38,427 nucleotides of DNA from Planctomycetota bacterium (lineage in GTDB: Bacteria > Planctomycetota > UBA1135 > UBA2386). Each line of letters starts with the position of its first letter. Position 1 is the stretch's first letter. A model generated the notes under the pieces. That model ran no database searches, had not been told where the DNA came from, and was given only the letters and a program-made list of their open reading frames with translations. Of this stretch, positions 16,431 to 24,735 are shown in pieces. The stretch covers positions 1 to 38,427 of the forward strand of contig JAEUHQ010000120.1 of the NCBI GenBank assembly GCA_016794565.1, given 5' to 3'. The translations under genes were made by a program, and so were the position numbers.

Positions 16431-17852
16431 TCAGCGCCTGGCGCGGCGCTTGCCCGACGGCGCGCGCTTCGCGCGCGGCAGGTCCGTCGACCGGTCGGAC
16501 GGCACGTGGTAGCGCGAGAGGATGCGCCGTTCGGCGGCGTGCGCCGCGTCGGCGTCGAGCAGCACCTTCGCGCCGCTCGACAGCTCGAGCACCACCTCGC
16601 CGCGGGCCGCGTCGATCCGGCGCACGAAGTCCGCCATGTCGACCGGCGCGTGTCCGTTCACCGCCACCACGACGTCGTTGTGGAACGCCTCGTAGCCGAC
16701 GTTCACCGCGTCGGCGAGCACCTGCGCGAGCACGACGATCTCCTGCTGCTCCGGCCGTCGCAGGCCGGAGTAGTAGAGGTGCAGCAGCTCCTTCGGTGCC
16801 TTGTCCCACCACTGCTCGCCCCAGATGCGGAGGAACTCGGCCGTGAGCCGCTGGAACACGAGCCCGCCGAACAGGAACCACATCGGCCGCCGGTCGAACT
16901 CGGTGCGCGGCACGAGCCACGCCATCCGCTGCATCGTCATCGTCACCGACACCGCCTTGCCGCCGCGCAGGATCTTCGCGCGCAAGCTGTCGCCGACGTG
17001 GTGATCGCCGATCACCGCGTCGAACTGGCAGCGGAACTGTCCCCGGTAGCGCACGGTGCCGTTGTCCGCGATGCGCAGGCCGTCGAGCTGGCAGAGAACG
17101 TCGCCCTTCTGCAGGATCCCCCACGCACTCGATCCGAACTGCACCGCGGTGATCAGCACGCCGCTGTCGTGCTTCGCCATCCCGAGGTGCGCACGCAGCG
17201 CCGGGTTCTCGAGTGGCTGCGTCGTGATGCCGAGGCCGGGCACGTGCGGATCCTTCTCCTTCGCGACACCATCGAGGAACCGGCGCAGGATCGGCGCCGG
17301 CACCATCTCGCCGATGTTCTCGGCTTCCGGCAGCGCCTGGAACGCGATGCCCACGACCTTGCCGCGCGCGAACACCGGACCGCCGCTGTTCCCTTCGTTG
17401 ATCGCGGCGTCGACCGTCACCGCCAGCAGATGCCGCTGGCTGTGTTCGTAGCGCTGCACTTCGATGCGCGACACGACGCCCTCGGTGATCGAGACCTCTT
17501 CTCCGCCGATCGGGTAGCCGACGACCTGCACCGCGTCGCGCAGGCGCGGCAGATCGCCGATCACCGCGGGCCGGATGCCCCGGGCGAACGCGGCCTCGTC
17601 GACGTGCAACAACGCCAGGTCCGCGTCGTGGCTCACGGCGAGCACACGCGCGGTGACCTTCGTCGGATCACTCTGCTTCTGCACCTGCACGAACGTCGCG
17701 TTCGCGACGACGTGGGCGCCCGTGAGGATCTGTCGCGGACCGACGATGACGCCCGAACCCGTGCTGCCGCGCGGCGCGACGTTCTGCCACGGACTCTCGT
17801 AGTCCGGGTCCTGGTACGTGCTGTAGACGCGGACGACCTGGGGGTGGGTCAT
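16431..17852 (-). CDS. Trypsin-like serine protease with PDZ domains (Deg/HtrA type)
   Basis: The 473-residue protein has the Deg catalytic triad in order: His47 (LTGAHVVAN), Asp78 (SHDADLALL) and Ser156 (GNSGGPV). A PDZ domain follows at about 245-335 (SGVLITAVQFGSSAWGILQKGD) and a second PDZ-like region at about 390-445 (NVGYEAFHNDVVVAVNGHAP). It begins MTHPQVVRVYSTYQDPDY with no signal peptide, so it is probably cytoplasmic. This layout resembles the plant Deg9 (DegP-like) group more than periplasmic DegP. The C terminus is a basic tail (KRAPSGKRRARR). Start ATG at 17852; the radical SAM gene upstream ends 86 bp away on the same strand. Confidence 0.92.
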   Translation of the reverse strand: MTHPQVVRVYSTYQDPDYESPWQNVAPRGSTGSGVIVGPRQILTGAHVVANATFVQVQKQSDPTKVTARVLAVSHDADLALLHVDEAAFARGIRPAVIGDLPRLRDAVQVVGYPIGGEEVSITEGVVSRIEVQRYEHSQRHLLAVTVDAAINEGNSGGPVFARGKVVGIAFQALPEAENIGEMVPAPILRRFLDGVAKEKDPHVPGLGITTQPLENPALRAHLGMAKHDSGVLITAVQFGSSAWGILQKGDVLCQLDGLRIADNGTVRYRGQFRCQFDAVIGDHHVGDSLRAKILRGGKAVSVTMTMQRMAWLVPRTEFDRRPMWFLFGGLVFQRLTAEFLRIWGEQWWDKAPKELLHLYYSGLRRPEQQEIVVLAQVLADAVNVGYEAFHNDVVVAVNGHAPVDMADFVRRIDAARGEVVLELSSGAKVLLDADAAHAAERRILSRYHVPSDRSTDLPRAKRAPSGKRRARR

Positions 17853-17938
17853 GGTGCAGCGGCCTCGAAACGGGCCGAGCACGGTAGCGGCGAACGCCGC
17901 CGATTCGAGCCGCCGGCCGCTCGGGGGCGCCCCGCGCG

Positions 17939-19240
17939 CTACAGGAACCAGTCGCGCTGTTCGGGTGCCGGCGCCGTTTCGGGCAGGGGCGCGTCGGTGG
18001 CGACCATCTCGTCGAGCCACCAGTTGGTGCTGTTGTAGAGGCACGTCACCTCGCGGCACTCGTGCGCCGCGTCGAAGCCGTCGAGGATCCGCGCGGTCGC
18101 GTGTTGCGCGGCGGCCGGGACCTGCCACACCTCCTTGCCGCCGAGCTGGGCCTTCTCGACGCCGCGGTGCGCAGGGCAGTTGAACGTGCCGAGCGGGGTC
18201 ACGACCTGGCGCAGCATCTGCATGTGGCAGACCTTCGGCTGCTTCGTGTACTCGCGCCACGTGCCGCTCATCAGCACGCGCAGGTTCGTGCTCGCCAGCA
18301 CGCGGAAACCCGGGCGCACCGAGGCGCGGGCCTCCTCGAGGTTCGCCTGGATGCGCGCGATCACGGCCTGCAGTTCGGCCTCGGTCTTCGCGGGGTCCAT
18401 CACCTCGGCACCGTCCGCCTGCCGCTCGAGAAACGGCTTGAACGAGATGTAGTCGAACATCGAGTCCGACGCGCGTTTGCTGGCCATCACCATCTCGTGG
18501 ATGTTCTCGACGATCTTCACGTCGCCGCGGCTGCCGCCCTTCCACGTGATGACGAACGAGAAGCCGAGCTGCACCTTCGGGTTCGCCGCCTTGATCTTGG
18601 GCATCCAGCCGCAGATCTCGTCGAGCGACAGCGTCTTGCTCGACGGGTTGTGCATGCGGCGGAAGATCTCGTTGCTGCCGGAGTCGAGCGAGAGCCGCAC
18701 CCAGTCGCCGTCGGTGAAGAACGGCGCCGCCGCGAGCAGACGGTCGCCGCGACTGCCGTTGCTGACGACCGCGACCGAGAGGCCGAGCTTCTTGCAGAAC
18801 TCGACGAAGCCAGGGAACCCGGGATAGAGCGTCGGTTCACCGCCGCCGATCAGGATCACGCTGCGCAGACCGCGCTCGGCCATACGCTGCACGGAGTCGC
18901 GCAGCTCCTGGTCCTCGTGGCGCACCTTGCTGTTCAGGATGTCCCAGTCGATGCAGTGGTCGCACGCGTAGTTGCACGCGGTCGTGAGGTCGAGGTTGAT
19001 CGACAACGGCGCGATGTCCGGCATGTCGGGCATCGGCTTGCCGGCCTTCGCGGCGGCGCGGCGCGCCCGTTGCCACTTCACGTAGTCGAGCACCTTCGGC
19101 CACAGGCTCGGCTGCTGCAGCTTCTTCGCGAAGTCGTGGACCTGCTCGACGGTGCGCTCAGTCGGTTTCGAGGGCGCGGAGGATCGTTGTGTAGAGGCGG
19201 AGCCGGACGTCGAGGGATGCGAAGGCTTCGGTTCGTTCAC
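17939..19240 (-). CDS. Radical SAM enzyme
   Basis: Residues 89-96 (numbered from the GTG at 19240) read CNYACDHC, the CxxxCxxC iron-sulfur/SAM motif. ILIGGGEPTLYPGF is the typical glycine-rich SAM-binding strand. The C-terminal third has more Cys (CHMQMLRQV, FNCPAHRG, HECREVTCLYN), possibly ligands of an auxiliary cluster, as in SPASM-type enzymes. The N-terminal 30 residues are low-complexity Ser/Pro-rich. GTG 19240 has GGAG ten bases upstream and overlaps the oxidoreductase gene by 83 bp; ATG 19273 would overlap it by more, and GTG 19093 would avoid overlap but discard a well-coded segment. Grouped with a GT-C glycosyltransferase and a sugar-type oxidoreductase, so modification of a glycan or surface molecule is possible. 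Substrate not recognisable. Confidence 0.88.
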   Translation of the reverse strand: MNEPKPSHPSTSGSASTQRSSAPSKPTERTVEQVHDFAKKLQQPSLWPKVLDYVKWQRARRAAAKAGKPMPDMPDIAPLSINLDLTTACNYACDHCIDWDILNSKVRHEDQELRDSVQRMAERGLRSVILIGGGEPTLYPGFPGFVEFCKKLGLSVAVVSNGSRGDRLLAAAPFFTDGDWVRLSLDSGSNEIFRRMHNPSSKTLSLDEICGWMPKIKAANPKVQLGFSFVITWKGGSRGDVKIVENIHEMVMASKRASDSMFDYISFKPFLERQADGAEVMDPAKTEAELQAVIARIQANLEEARASVRPGFRVLASTNLRVLMSGTWREYTKQPKVCHMQMLRQVVTPLGTFNCPAHRGVEKAQLGGKEVWQVPAAAQHATARILDGFDAAHECREVTCLYNSTNWWLDEMVATDAPLPETAPAPEQRDWFL

Positions 19241-20105
19241 GAGGTTCAGACTCCAGAGTGGAAACGAGACCATACACGAGTCGCTGCAGCGGATCAGTCA
19301 CGTTCAGCGCACGGCCGTCGCCGCGGACGAACGAGATCGTGTAGCCGGCCCCGATGCGGCGGTCGACGCGGCGGCCGTTCACCGCGATCCAGGCGGGTCT
19401 CGGGGGCTGTGGACAATGCTCCAGATGCAACTCGACGGCGACGGGGCCGGCCCGTGCGCCGACCGTGAACGACACCACGTTCCGGACGGCCGTCGCGCTG
19501 CGATCGGTGGCACGGACATCGTGCACCACCGCGTCGTCGAGCGGCGCGAGCGCCTGCACCACGCTCAGCACGTGGGACAACGAGTCCGCGACCATCGCCG
19601 CACCCGCGCCGATCGGGCCGAGGCCCATCGCGACCCGCCACACCGGCGCACCGGTGAGCTCGGGATGCAGTTCGAACAGGGCCGGCAGCGCGTGCGGCCA
19701 CTGGCAGTTCTCCGCGAGCAGGAGTCCTCGCCTGCCGAACGCCGCGATGCGCGCGCGCCCGGCCGCTTCGTGCTCGGCGGCGACGAGCGGCTTCTCGCAC
19801 AGACACGGCACGCCGGCCGCGAGCGCCGCGTCGAGCCCTTCGAGGTGCGTGGCGACCGGCGACGCGACCACGAGCAGGTCCACGGTTCGCGCGAGTGCGG
19901 CGGCATCGGCCGCGGCGTCGACCGGATGCCCGAACGCGGCGGCGAGTTCGTCCGCGGTGCGCCGCGCGCCGTCGAGCGTGCGGCCGGACACCGCCGCGAC
20001 GCGCGCGCCCGCGGCCTCGAACCACCGCGCGAAGTACGGCCCGAGCCCCTGTCGTGTGCGCCCCGCGCCCACGATGCCGACGCGCAGCGGCGCACGCACG
20101 ATCAC
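19158..20105 (-). CDS. Gfo/Idh/MocA-family NAD(P)-dependent oxidoreductase
   Basis: The 315-residue product has a Rossmann-fold start (RVGIVGAGRTRQGLGPYF, about 7-24) and the family motif CLCEKPLV at about 101-108, followed by the substrate-binding alpha/beta domain. Family enzymes oxidise or reduce sugars and their derivatives, often in cell-surface glycan pathways. The GTG at 20105 overlaps the glycosyltransferase stop by 4 bp (GTGA). At the other end, the coding sequence overlaps the radical SAM gene. Together the three genes look like one operon for making or decorating a polysaccharide or glycolipid; that pathway is inference. Confidence 0.9.
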   Translation of the reverse strand: MIVRAPLRVGIVGAGRTRQGLGPYFARWFEAAGARVAAVSGRTLDGARRTADELAAAFGHPVDAAADAAALARTVDLLVVASPVATHLEGLDAALAAGVPCLCEKPLVAAEHEAAGRARIAAFGRRGLLLAENCQWPHALPALFELHPELTGAPVWRVAMGLGPIGAGAAMVADSLSHVLSVVQALAPLDDAVVHDVRATDRSATAVRNVVSFTVGARAGPVAVELHLEHCPQPPRPAWIAVNGRRVDRRIGAGYTISFVRGDGRALNVTDPLQRLVYGLVSTLESEPRERTEAFASLDVRLRLYTTILRALETD

Positions 20106-21706
20106 GCTTTCCTCCGCAGCACGTGCAGCGAACGACCTCCCGGCAGCGGGGCCTCGACCGGCTCGTACGCGGCGAACAACTCGTCCGCGGCGAGCATCTC
20201 GCGCTCGCTGACCAGGACGGTGTGCCCGTTCGCCTTCGCCCACGCCTCGACACCGGCGGCGCGGATCTCACGAAGCAGCGCGGCGCCGTCGCGCTGCTGC
20301 CAGAGGTCACCCGGCGTCGCCGTGCCGAGAATCACGAAGTCGGGGCGCTGTGCCAACACCCACGCACCGTCGCCGACCTGGTGCCCGACGAGCAGCTTCG
20401 TGTCGCGGCGACCCTCGCGAGCGACGTGCGCGTCGCACAGGCCGAGCATGTCGACGACGTGCACGCCCGGGCCGGCGAAGAAGCCGACGTAGCCGACCGG
20501 GTTGCACGCGACGACGAGCCGGCCGCCGCGCCTCGCGGCTTCCGCGGCGAAGAAGCCGCCGATCTCGCGGCGGAACGTCTCGTGCGCCATGTTCTTCGCG
20601 GGCACGTTGCCGCGCGACACCGACGACCACGCCGGCTGCAGGGCGAGCGCGAACACGAACACCGCCCCCGCCGCCGCGCGCCAGCGGCCGCCGACGACAC
20701 CGTCGCTGCCGCGGAACAGCGGCGCCATGCCTGCCGCCAACGCGACAGCGAACGCGGGCAGCATCGGCGCGAAGAACCGCGAGTACGGCATGTGGTCGCC
20801 GCCGCTCAGCACGACGTATGCGCACCAACCGGCGCAGAGCACGGCGAGGAGACGTGTGCGGCCGTTCGCGGCGAAGGCGAGTGCCAGGCCCACCGCGAGC
20901 ACCGCCATGCCGAAGTCGGCCCGCACCCATTCGAACCAGTACACGAGCCCGGACTTCAGGACGGCGAAGTCGGCGCCGACCTTCGCGTGCACCGGGTTCG
21001 GCAACGGATCGCCGTAGTACGCGAGGCGGAAGCCCGTGAGCGCCGCGACGACCGCGGTCGCAACGACGGCGTCGGCGGCGATCGCCCGGCGCCGGCCGGA
21101 CGGATCGAGCAGGAACGCCTTGCACACGATCGCCCCGGCGAGCACACAAACGCTGTCGGGGCGCATCGACACCGCACAGCCGAGCAGCAGTGCACCCGCT
21201 CCGTGGCGGCGCGACGCGCCTTCACCGCGCGCGCGGCATTCCTGCAGCACCCGCGCGAGGCCGAGGGTCGTGAAGAACGCGCACGTCGTGGTCTCGAGCC
21301 CCGAGCCGGCCTGTCCGACGAGCGTCGTCGACGCCGCCGCGAAGAGCACCGGCGCCCAGGCCGCGCGGCCGAGTCCCGCTTCGCGCGCGAGCCACCACGT
21401 CGCGAACAACGCCCCGACCGCCGCGGCGAAACCGATCACCCCCGCCGCCGCGAAGAGATCGGCTCCGGCCGCGCGCAGAGCGGCGAGCAGCCACACGAAG
21501 CCGAGGTTGGTGAACGTCTCGAGCCGTTCGTCGACGTTGTAGACGAGGCCGTGCCCGAGCGCCTGGTTCTCGACGCTGCGGAACGAGATCACCGCGTCGT
21601 CGCAGACGCTGCCGACGAAGCGCCAGGCGTTGCCGGCACCGACCGCGAGGCTCGCGACGAGCAGCAGGCCGGCGAACGGCGAACGAGGGCGATCGGCGGG
21701 GTGCAA
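20102..21706 (-). CDS. Integral membrane GT-C glycosyltransferase
   Basis: GT-C enzymes use polyprenyl-phosphate sugars on the outer side of the inner membrane. The 534-residue protein has about ten hydrophobic helices in its N-terminal 340 residues. After the first is DDAVISFRSVENQALGHG (Asp36-Asp37), matching the acidic loop of arabinofuranosyl/mannosyl-type GT-C proteins, then LVYNVDERLETFTNLGFVW. The C-terminal part (about 350-534) is a soluble domain with VVACNPVGYVGFFAG. The start is a TTG at 21706, since no ATG or GTG lies in frame close by. The next gene overlaps by 4 bp. The divergent metallophosphatase starts 89 bp away. Confidence 0.85.
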   Translation of the reverse strand: MHPADRPRSPFAGLLLVASLAVGAGNAWRFVGSVCDDAVISFRSVENQALGHGLVYNVDERLETFTNLGFVWLLAALRAAGADLFAAAGVIGFAAAVGALFATWWLAREAGLGRAAWAPVLFAAASTTLVGQAGSGLETTTCAFFTTLGLARVLQECRARGEGASRRHGAGALLLGCAVSMRPDSVCVLAGAIVCKAFLLDPSGRRRAIAADAVVATAVVAALTGFRLAYYGDPLPNPVHAKVGADFAVLKSGLVYWFEWVRADFGMAVLAVGLALAFAANGRTRLLAVLCAGWCAYVVLSGGDHMPYSRFFAPMLPAFAVALAAGMAPLFRGSDGVVGGRWRAAAGAVFVFALALQPAWSSVSRGNVPAKNMAHETFRREIGGFFAAEAARRGGRLVVACNPVGYVGFFAGPGVHVVDMLGLCDAHVAREGRRDTKLLVGHQVGDGAWVLAQRPDFVILGTATPGDLWQQRDGAALLREIRAAGVEAWAKANGHTVLVSEREMLAADELFAAYEPVEAPLPGGRSLHVLRRKA

Positions 21707-21795
21707 GGGGCGCGCAGCATAGAAGCGTCGCGCGGCACCGACTACCTTGTCGCGGCGCTGGCGGCTCCTTCCCCGTCGCCCGGCACGAGGAACGC

Positions 21796-23763
21796 ATGCA
21801 CCGCCTCGCCCTCCGTCTCCTGCTGCTCGCTCTCGCCGCCGCGATCCCCGCCCAGGACGACGTTCGTGTGCACACGAGCCGCCCCGCCGGCCGCGAGTTG
21901 CTGAAATTGCCGAAGGAGGACGACGCGTTCGGGTTCGTGGTGTTCGGCGACCGCACCGGCGGACCCGCGGAGGGCATCGAAGTCCTGCGGCAGGCCGTCG
22001 CGGACACGAACCTGCTCGACCCGGATCTCGTGCTCACCGTCGGCGATCTCGTGAACGGCTACAACACGACGCCCGACTGGCAGAAGCAGGCCGCGGAGTA
22101 CAAGGGCGTGATGCAGGGGCTGCGCATGCCGTGGTTCCCCGTGCCGGGCAACCACGACGTGTACTGGCGCGGCCCCGGCAAGCCGGCAGGCGAGCACGAG
22201 GGCAACTACGAGGCGACGTTCGGCCCGCTGTGGTACGCGGTCGAACACAAGAAGTGCTGGTTCGTCGTGCTCTACTCCGACGAGGGCAACCCCACGACCG
22301 GCAAGAAGGACTTCGGCGATCCGGAGTGCCAGCGGATGAGCGAAGCGCAGTTCACCTGGCTGCGCGAGACGCTGGCGAGGGCGAAGGGCGCGCGTCACGT
22401 GTTCGTGTTCCTGCACCACCCGCGCTGGCTCGCGCAGTACGGCAACGACTGGGACCGGGTGCACACGCTGCTCGCGCAGAACGGCAATGTCAGCGCGGTG
22501 TTCGCTGGGCACATCCACCGCATGCGCTTCGACGGCGTGAAGGACGGCATCCGGTACTTCACGGTCGCGTCGGTCGGCGCCTACCTCGAGTTCGAGGCGC
22601 CGGCGGCCGGCTTCCTGCACCAGTTCCACGTGGTCACCGTGCGGCCGGACGGCATCACCGTCGCGGCGTTGCCGGTCGGCACGGTGATGGACCCGCTGCA
22701 GATCACGGGTCAGCTCAGCGAGGACGTCGACCGCGTGCACGAGAGCATGCGGCCGCTGCTCGTCGAGTGTGTCGCGGCCGGAGCGGGCGACGCCATCACC
22801 GCCGACGGCGCCGTCGACGCCCTCGTGACGCTGCGCTGCTCCAATCCGGCGACGCGCGCCGTCGAGTACGAACTGATCCCGCACGGCGACCCGAGCTGGC
22901 AGTTCGGGCCCGACCACCAGCACCTGATCGTGAAGGGCAAGGACACCGCGACGACGACGTTCGCGGTGCGCCGGCGCGCCGATCCCGCGGTGCCGTTCGC
23001 ACTGCCGCAGCTCGAGGTGCGCTGCGACTACCTCGCTGCCGACCGCCGCATCGGCCTGCCGCGGGGCGATTTCGCGTTCGAGATGCGTCCGCCCCGCGAC
23101 CTCGGCGAGAAGGACGCGCCGCACGAGGGTGTCCTCGTGCTCGACGGCAAGACGGCGTGCCTGCGCGCCGAGGCCGCGACGGTCGAGCTGCCGGACGGCC
23201 CGTTCACGCTCGAAGCGTGGGTGCGCGCCGAGGACGTGACCGGCAAGCACGGTGTCGTCGCGAAGACCGAGAACAGCGAGTACTCGCTGTCGACCACGGA
23301 CGGGGCGCCGGGGTTCTTCGTGTGGCTCGGCGACGGCTACGTGCGGGCAGAGGCGAAGGCGGCGACGCTGCGAGCCGGCGCGTGGCACCACCTCGCCGGC
23401 GTCTTCGACGGCGAACGTGTGCGCCTGTTCGTCGACGGCGCGCTCGCGGCGGAAGCACCGGGCAAGGGCATGCGCCGGACCAACCGGCTGCCGTTGTTCG
23501 TCGGCGCCGATCCGGGCAGCAAGGGCCAGCCGGGAACCTTCTTCGCCGGCTCCATCGACGAAGTGCGCCTGTCGAAGAGCGCTCGCTACGCCGCGGACTT
23601 CACGCCGGCCACGCGCCACGCCGCCGACGCGGACACGGTGCTGCTCCTGCATCTCGACCAGGACTTCGGGCCGTGGACCGCCGACGCGTCGGGCCGCGGT
23701 GCGCACCCGACGCGCGAAGGCACCGCGTACTGCACCGTGGAGTCCCGACCGGGCGTCCGCTAA
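21796..23763 (+). CDS. Secreted calcineurin-like metallophosphatase with C-terminal LamG-like domain
   Basis: The 655-residue protein starts with a signal peptide (MHRLALRLLLLALAAAIPAQ). Its metallophosphatase motifs are in order: GDRTG at 51-55, GDLVN at 83-87, GNHD at 118-121, HH at 207-208 and GHIH at 238-241. Each supplies metal ligands of the two-metal site (here GDR replaces the usual GDxH). After a linker of about 200 residues, 445-600 form a concanavalin/LamG-like jelly roll (FTLEAWVRAEDV, WHHLAGVFDGERVRLFVDG, IDEVRLSKSARY). The protein is probably a phosphoesterase that binds a polysaccharide or glycoprotein. Stop TAA at 23761; a methyltransferase gene follows after nine bases. Confidence 0.9.
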   Translation: MHRLALRLLLLALAAAIPAQDDVRVHTSRPAGRELLKLPKEDDAFGFVVFGDRTGGPAEGIEVLRQAVADTNLLDPDLVLTVGDLVNGYNTTPDWQKQAAEYKGVMQGLRMPWFPVPGNHDVYWRGPGKPAGEHEGNYEATFGPLWYAVEHKKCWFVVLYSDEGNPTTGKKDFGDPECQRMSEAQFTWLRETLARAKGARHVFVFLHHPRWLAQYGNDWDRVHTLLAQNGNVSAVFAGHIHRMRFDGVKDGIRYFTVASVGAYLEFEAPAAGFLHQFHVVTVRPDGITVAALPVGTVMDPLQITGQLSEDVDRVHESMRPLLVECVAAGAGDAITADGAVDALVTLRCSNPATRAVEYELIPHGDPSWQFGPDHQHLIVKGKDTATTTFAVRRRADPAVPFALPQLEVRCDYLAADRRIGLPRGDFAFEMRPPRDLGEKDAPHEGVLVLDGKTACLRAEAATVELPDGPFTLEAWVRAEDVTGKHGVVAKTENSEYSLSTTDGAPGFFVWLGDGYVRAEAKAATLRAGAWHHLAGVFDGERVRLFVDGALAAEAPGKGMRRTNRLPLFVGADPGSKGQPGTFFAGSIDEVRLSKSARYAADFTPATRHAADADTVLLLHLDQDFGPWTADASGRGAHPTREGTAYCTVESRPGVR

Positions 23764-23772
23764 CACGTCCGC

Positions 23773-24642
23773 ATGACGAAGCGTCGCCGCCGACCGCCCG
23801 CGCCGAAGCGCACGAAGAAGCCAAAGCAGCCGAAGAAGCCCCCGCTCACCGCGCGCACCGCCGACCGCCACGTGCTCTACCAGCGCGCCGTGCAATCGCC
23901 CGAAGTGGACGCGGCGTTCTATGCACGCTTCTTCCAACGGACGACGGGCCGGCCGCTGCGCGTGATGCGCGAGGACTTCTGCGGCACGGCAGTGCTGTCG
24001 TGCCACCACGTGCGCCGTCACCGTGAGAACCGCGCGATCGGCGTCGACCTGCACTGGCCGACCCTCGCATGGGGCCGCATCCACAACGTGAAGGATCTGC
24101 TCGACGAGGAGCAACGGAAGCGCCTTCTGCTGCTGCAGGAGAACGTGCTCGACGTGCGCTCGCCGAAGGCGGACGCGATCCTCGCGCTGAACTTCAGCTA
24201 CTCGGTGTTCAAGACGCGGCGCGACCTCGCGGCGTACGTGCAGAACGCGCATCGTTCGCTGAAGCCGGGCGGCGTGCTGTTCATGGACGCATGGGGCGGT
24301 CCTGACGTGCAGAAGCACGTCGTCGACCGCGCGCGGCACGGTGACTTCACGTACCTCTGGGAGCAGCGCCGCTACGACCCGATCAGCCACGAGATCGAGT
24401 GCGCGATCCACTTCGAGTTCCGGGACGGCACGAAGATGCGCGACGCGTTCGTCTACGAATGGCGGTTGTGGACGCTCGCGGAGCTGCGCGAGCTCTACGA
24501 AGAAGCCGGGTTCCGCGACGTGCACGTGCTGTGGGAAGGCACGGACAGCAAGACCGGACGCGGCAACGGCGTCTTCCGGCGGAAGGAACGCGGCGACATG
24601 GACGAAGCGTGGATCGCGATCGTCGTCGGCACGAAGGAGTAG
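23773..24642 (+). CDS. Class I SAM-dependent methyltransferase
   Basis: The 289-residue product has a basic N-terminal tail (KRRRRPPAPKRTKKPKQPKK, residues 3-22) and then a Rossmann methyltransferase. Residues 67-72 (EDFCGT) are the motif I loop in a variant form. RAIGVDLHWPTLAWG is motif II. ADAILALNFSYSVFKTRRDL and LKPGGVLFMDAWGG are later motifs. Methylated target unknown. The Lys/Arg tail could bind RNA or another acidic partner. The gene starts nine bases after the metallophosphatase stop, so the two are probably co-transcribed. Confidence 0.85.
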   Translation: MTKRRRRPPAPKRTKKPKQPKKPPLTARTADRHVLYQRAVQSPEVDAAFYARFFQRTTGRPLRVMREDFCGTAVLSCHHVRRHRENRAIGVDLHWPTLAWGRIHNVKDLLDEEQRKRLLLLQENVLDVRSPKADAILALNFSYSVFKTRRDLAAYVQNAHRSLKPGGVLFMDAWGGPDVQKHVVDRARHGDFTYLWEQRRYDPISHEIECAIHFEFRDGTKMRDAFVYEWRLWTLAELRELYEEAGFRDVHVLWEGTDSKTGRGNGVFRRKERGDMDEAWIAIVVGTKE

Positions 24643-24735
24643 TGCGTCCGATGCCACCGGCGCGTGCGCACGCTTGCGCGGGAACGCCCCGCTCCGCACC
24701 ATGCTCGCCCCTGCTGCACTGACCTCGGAACTGCC

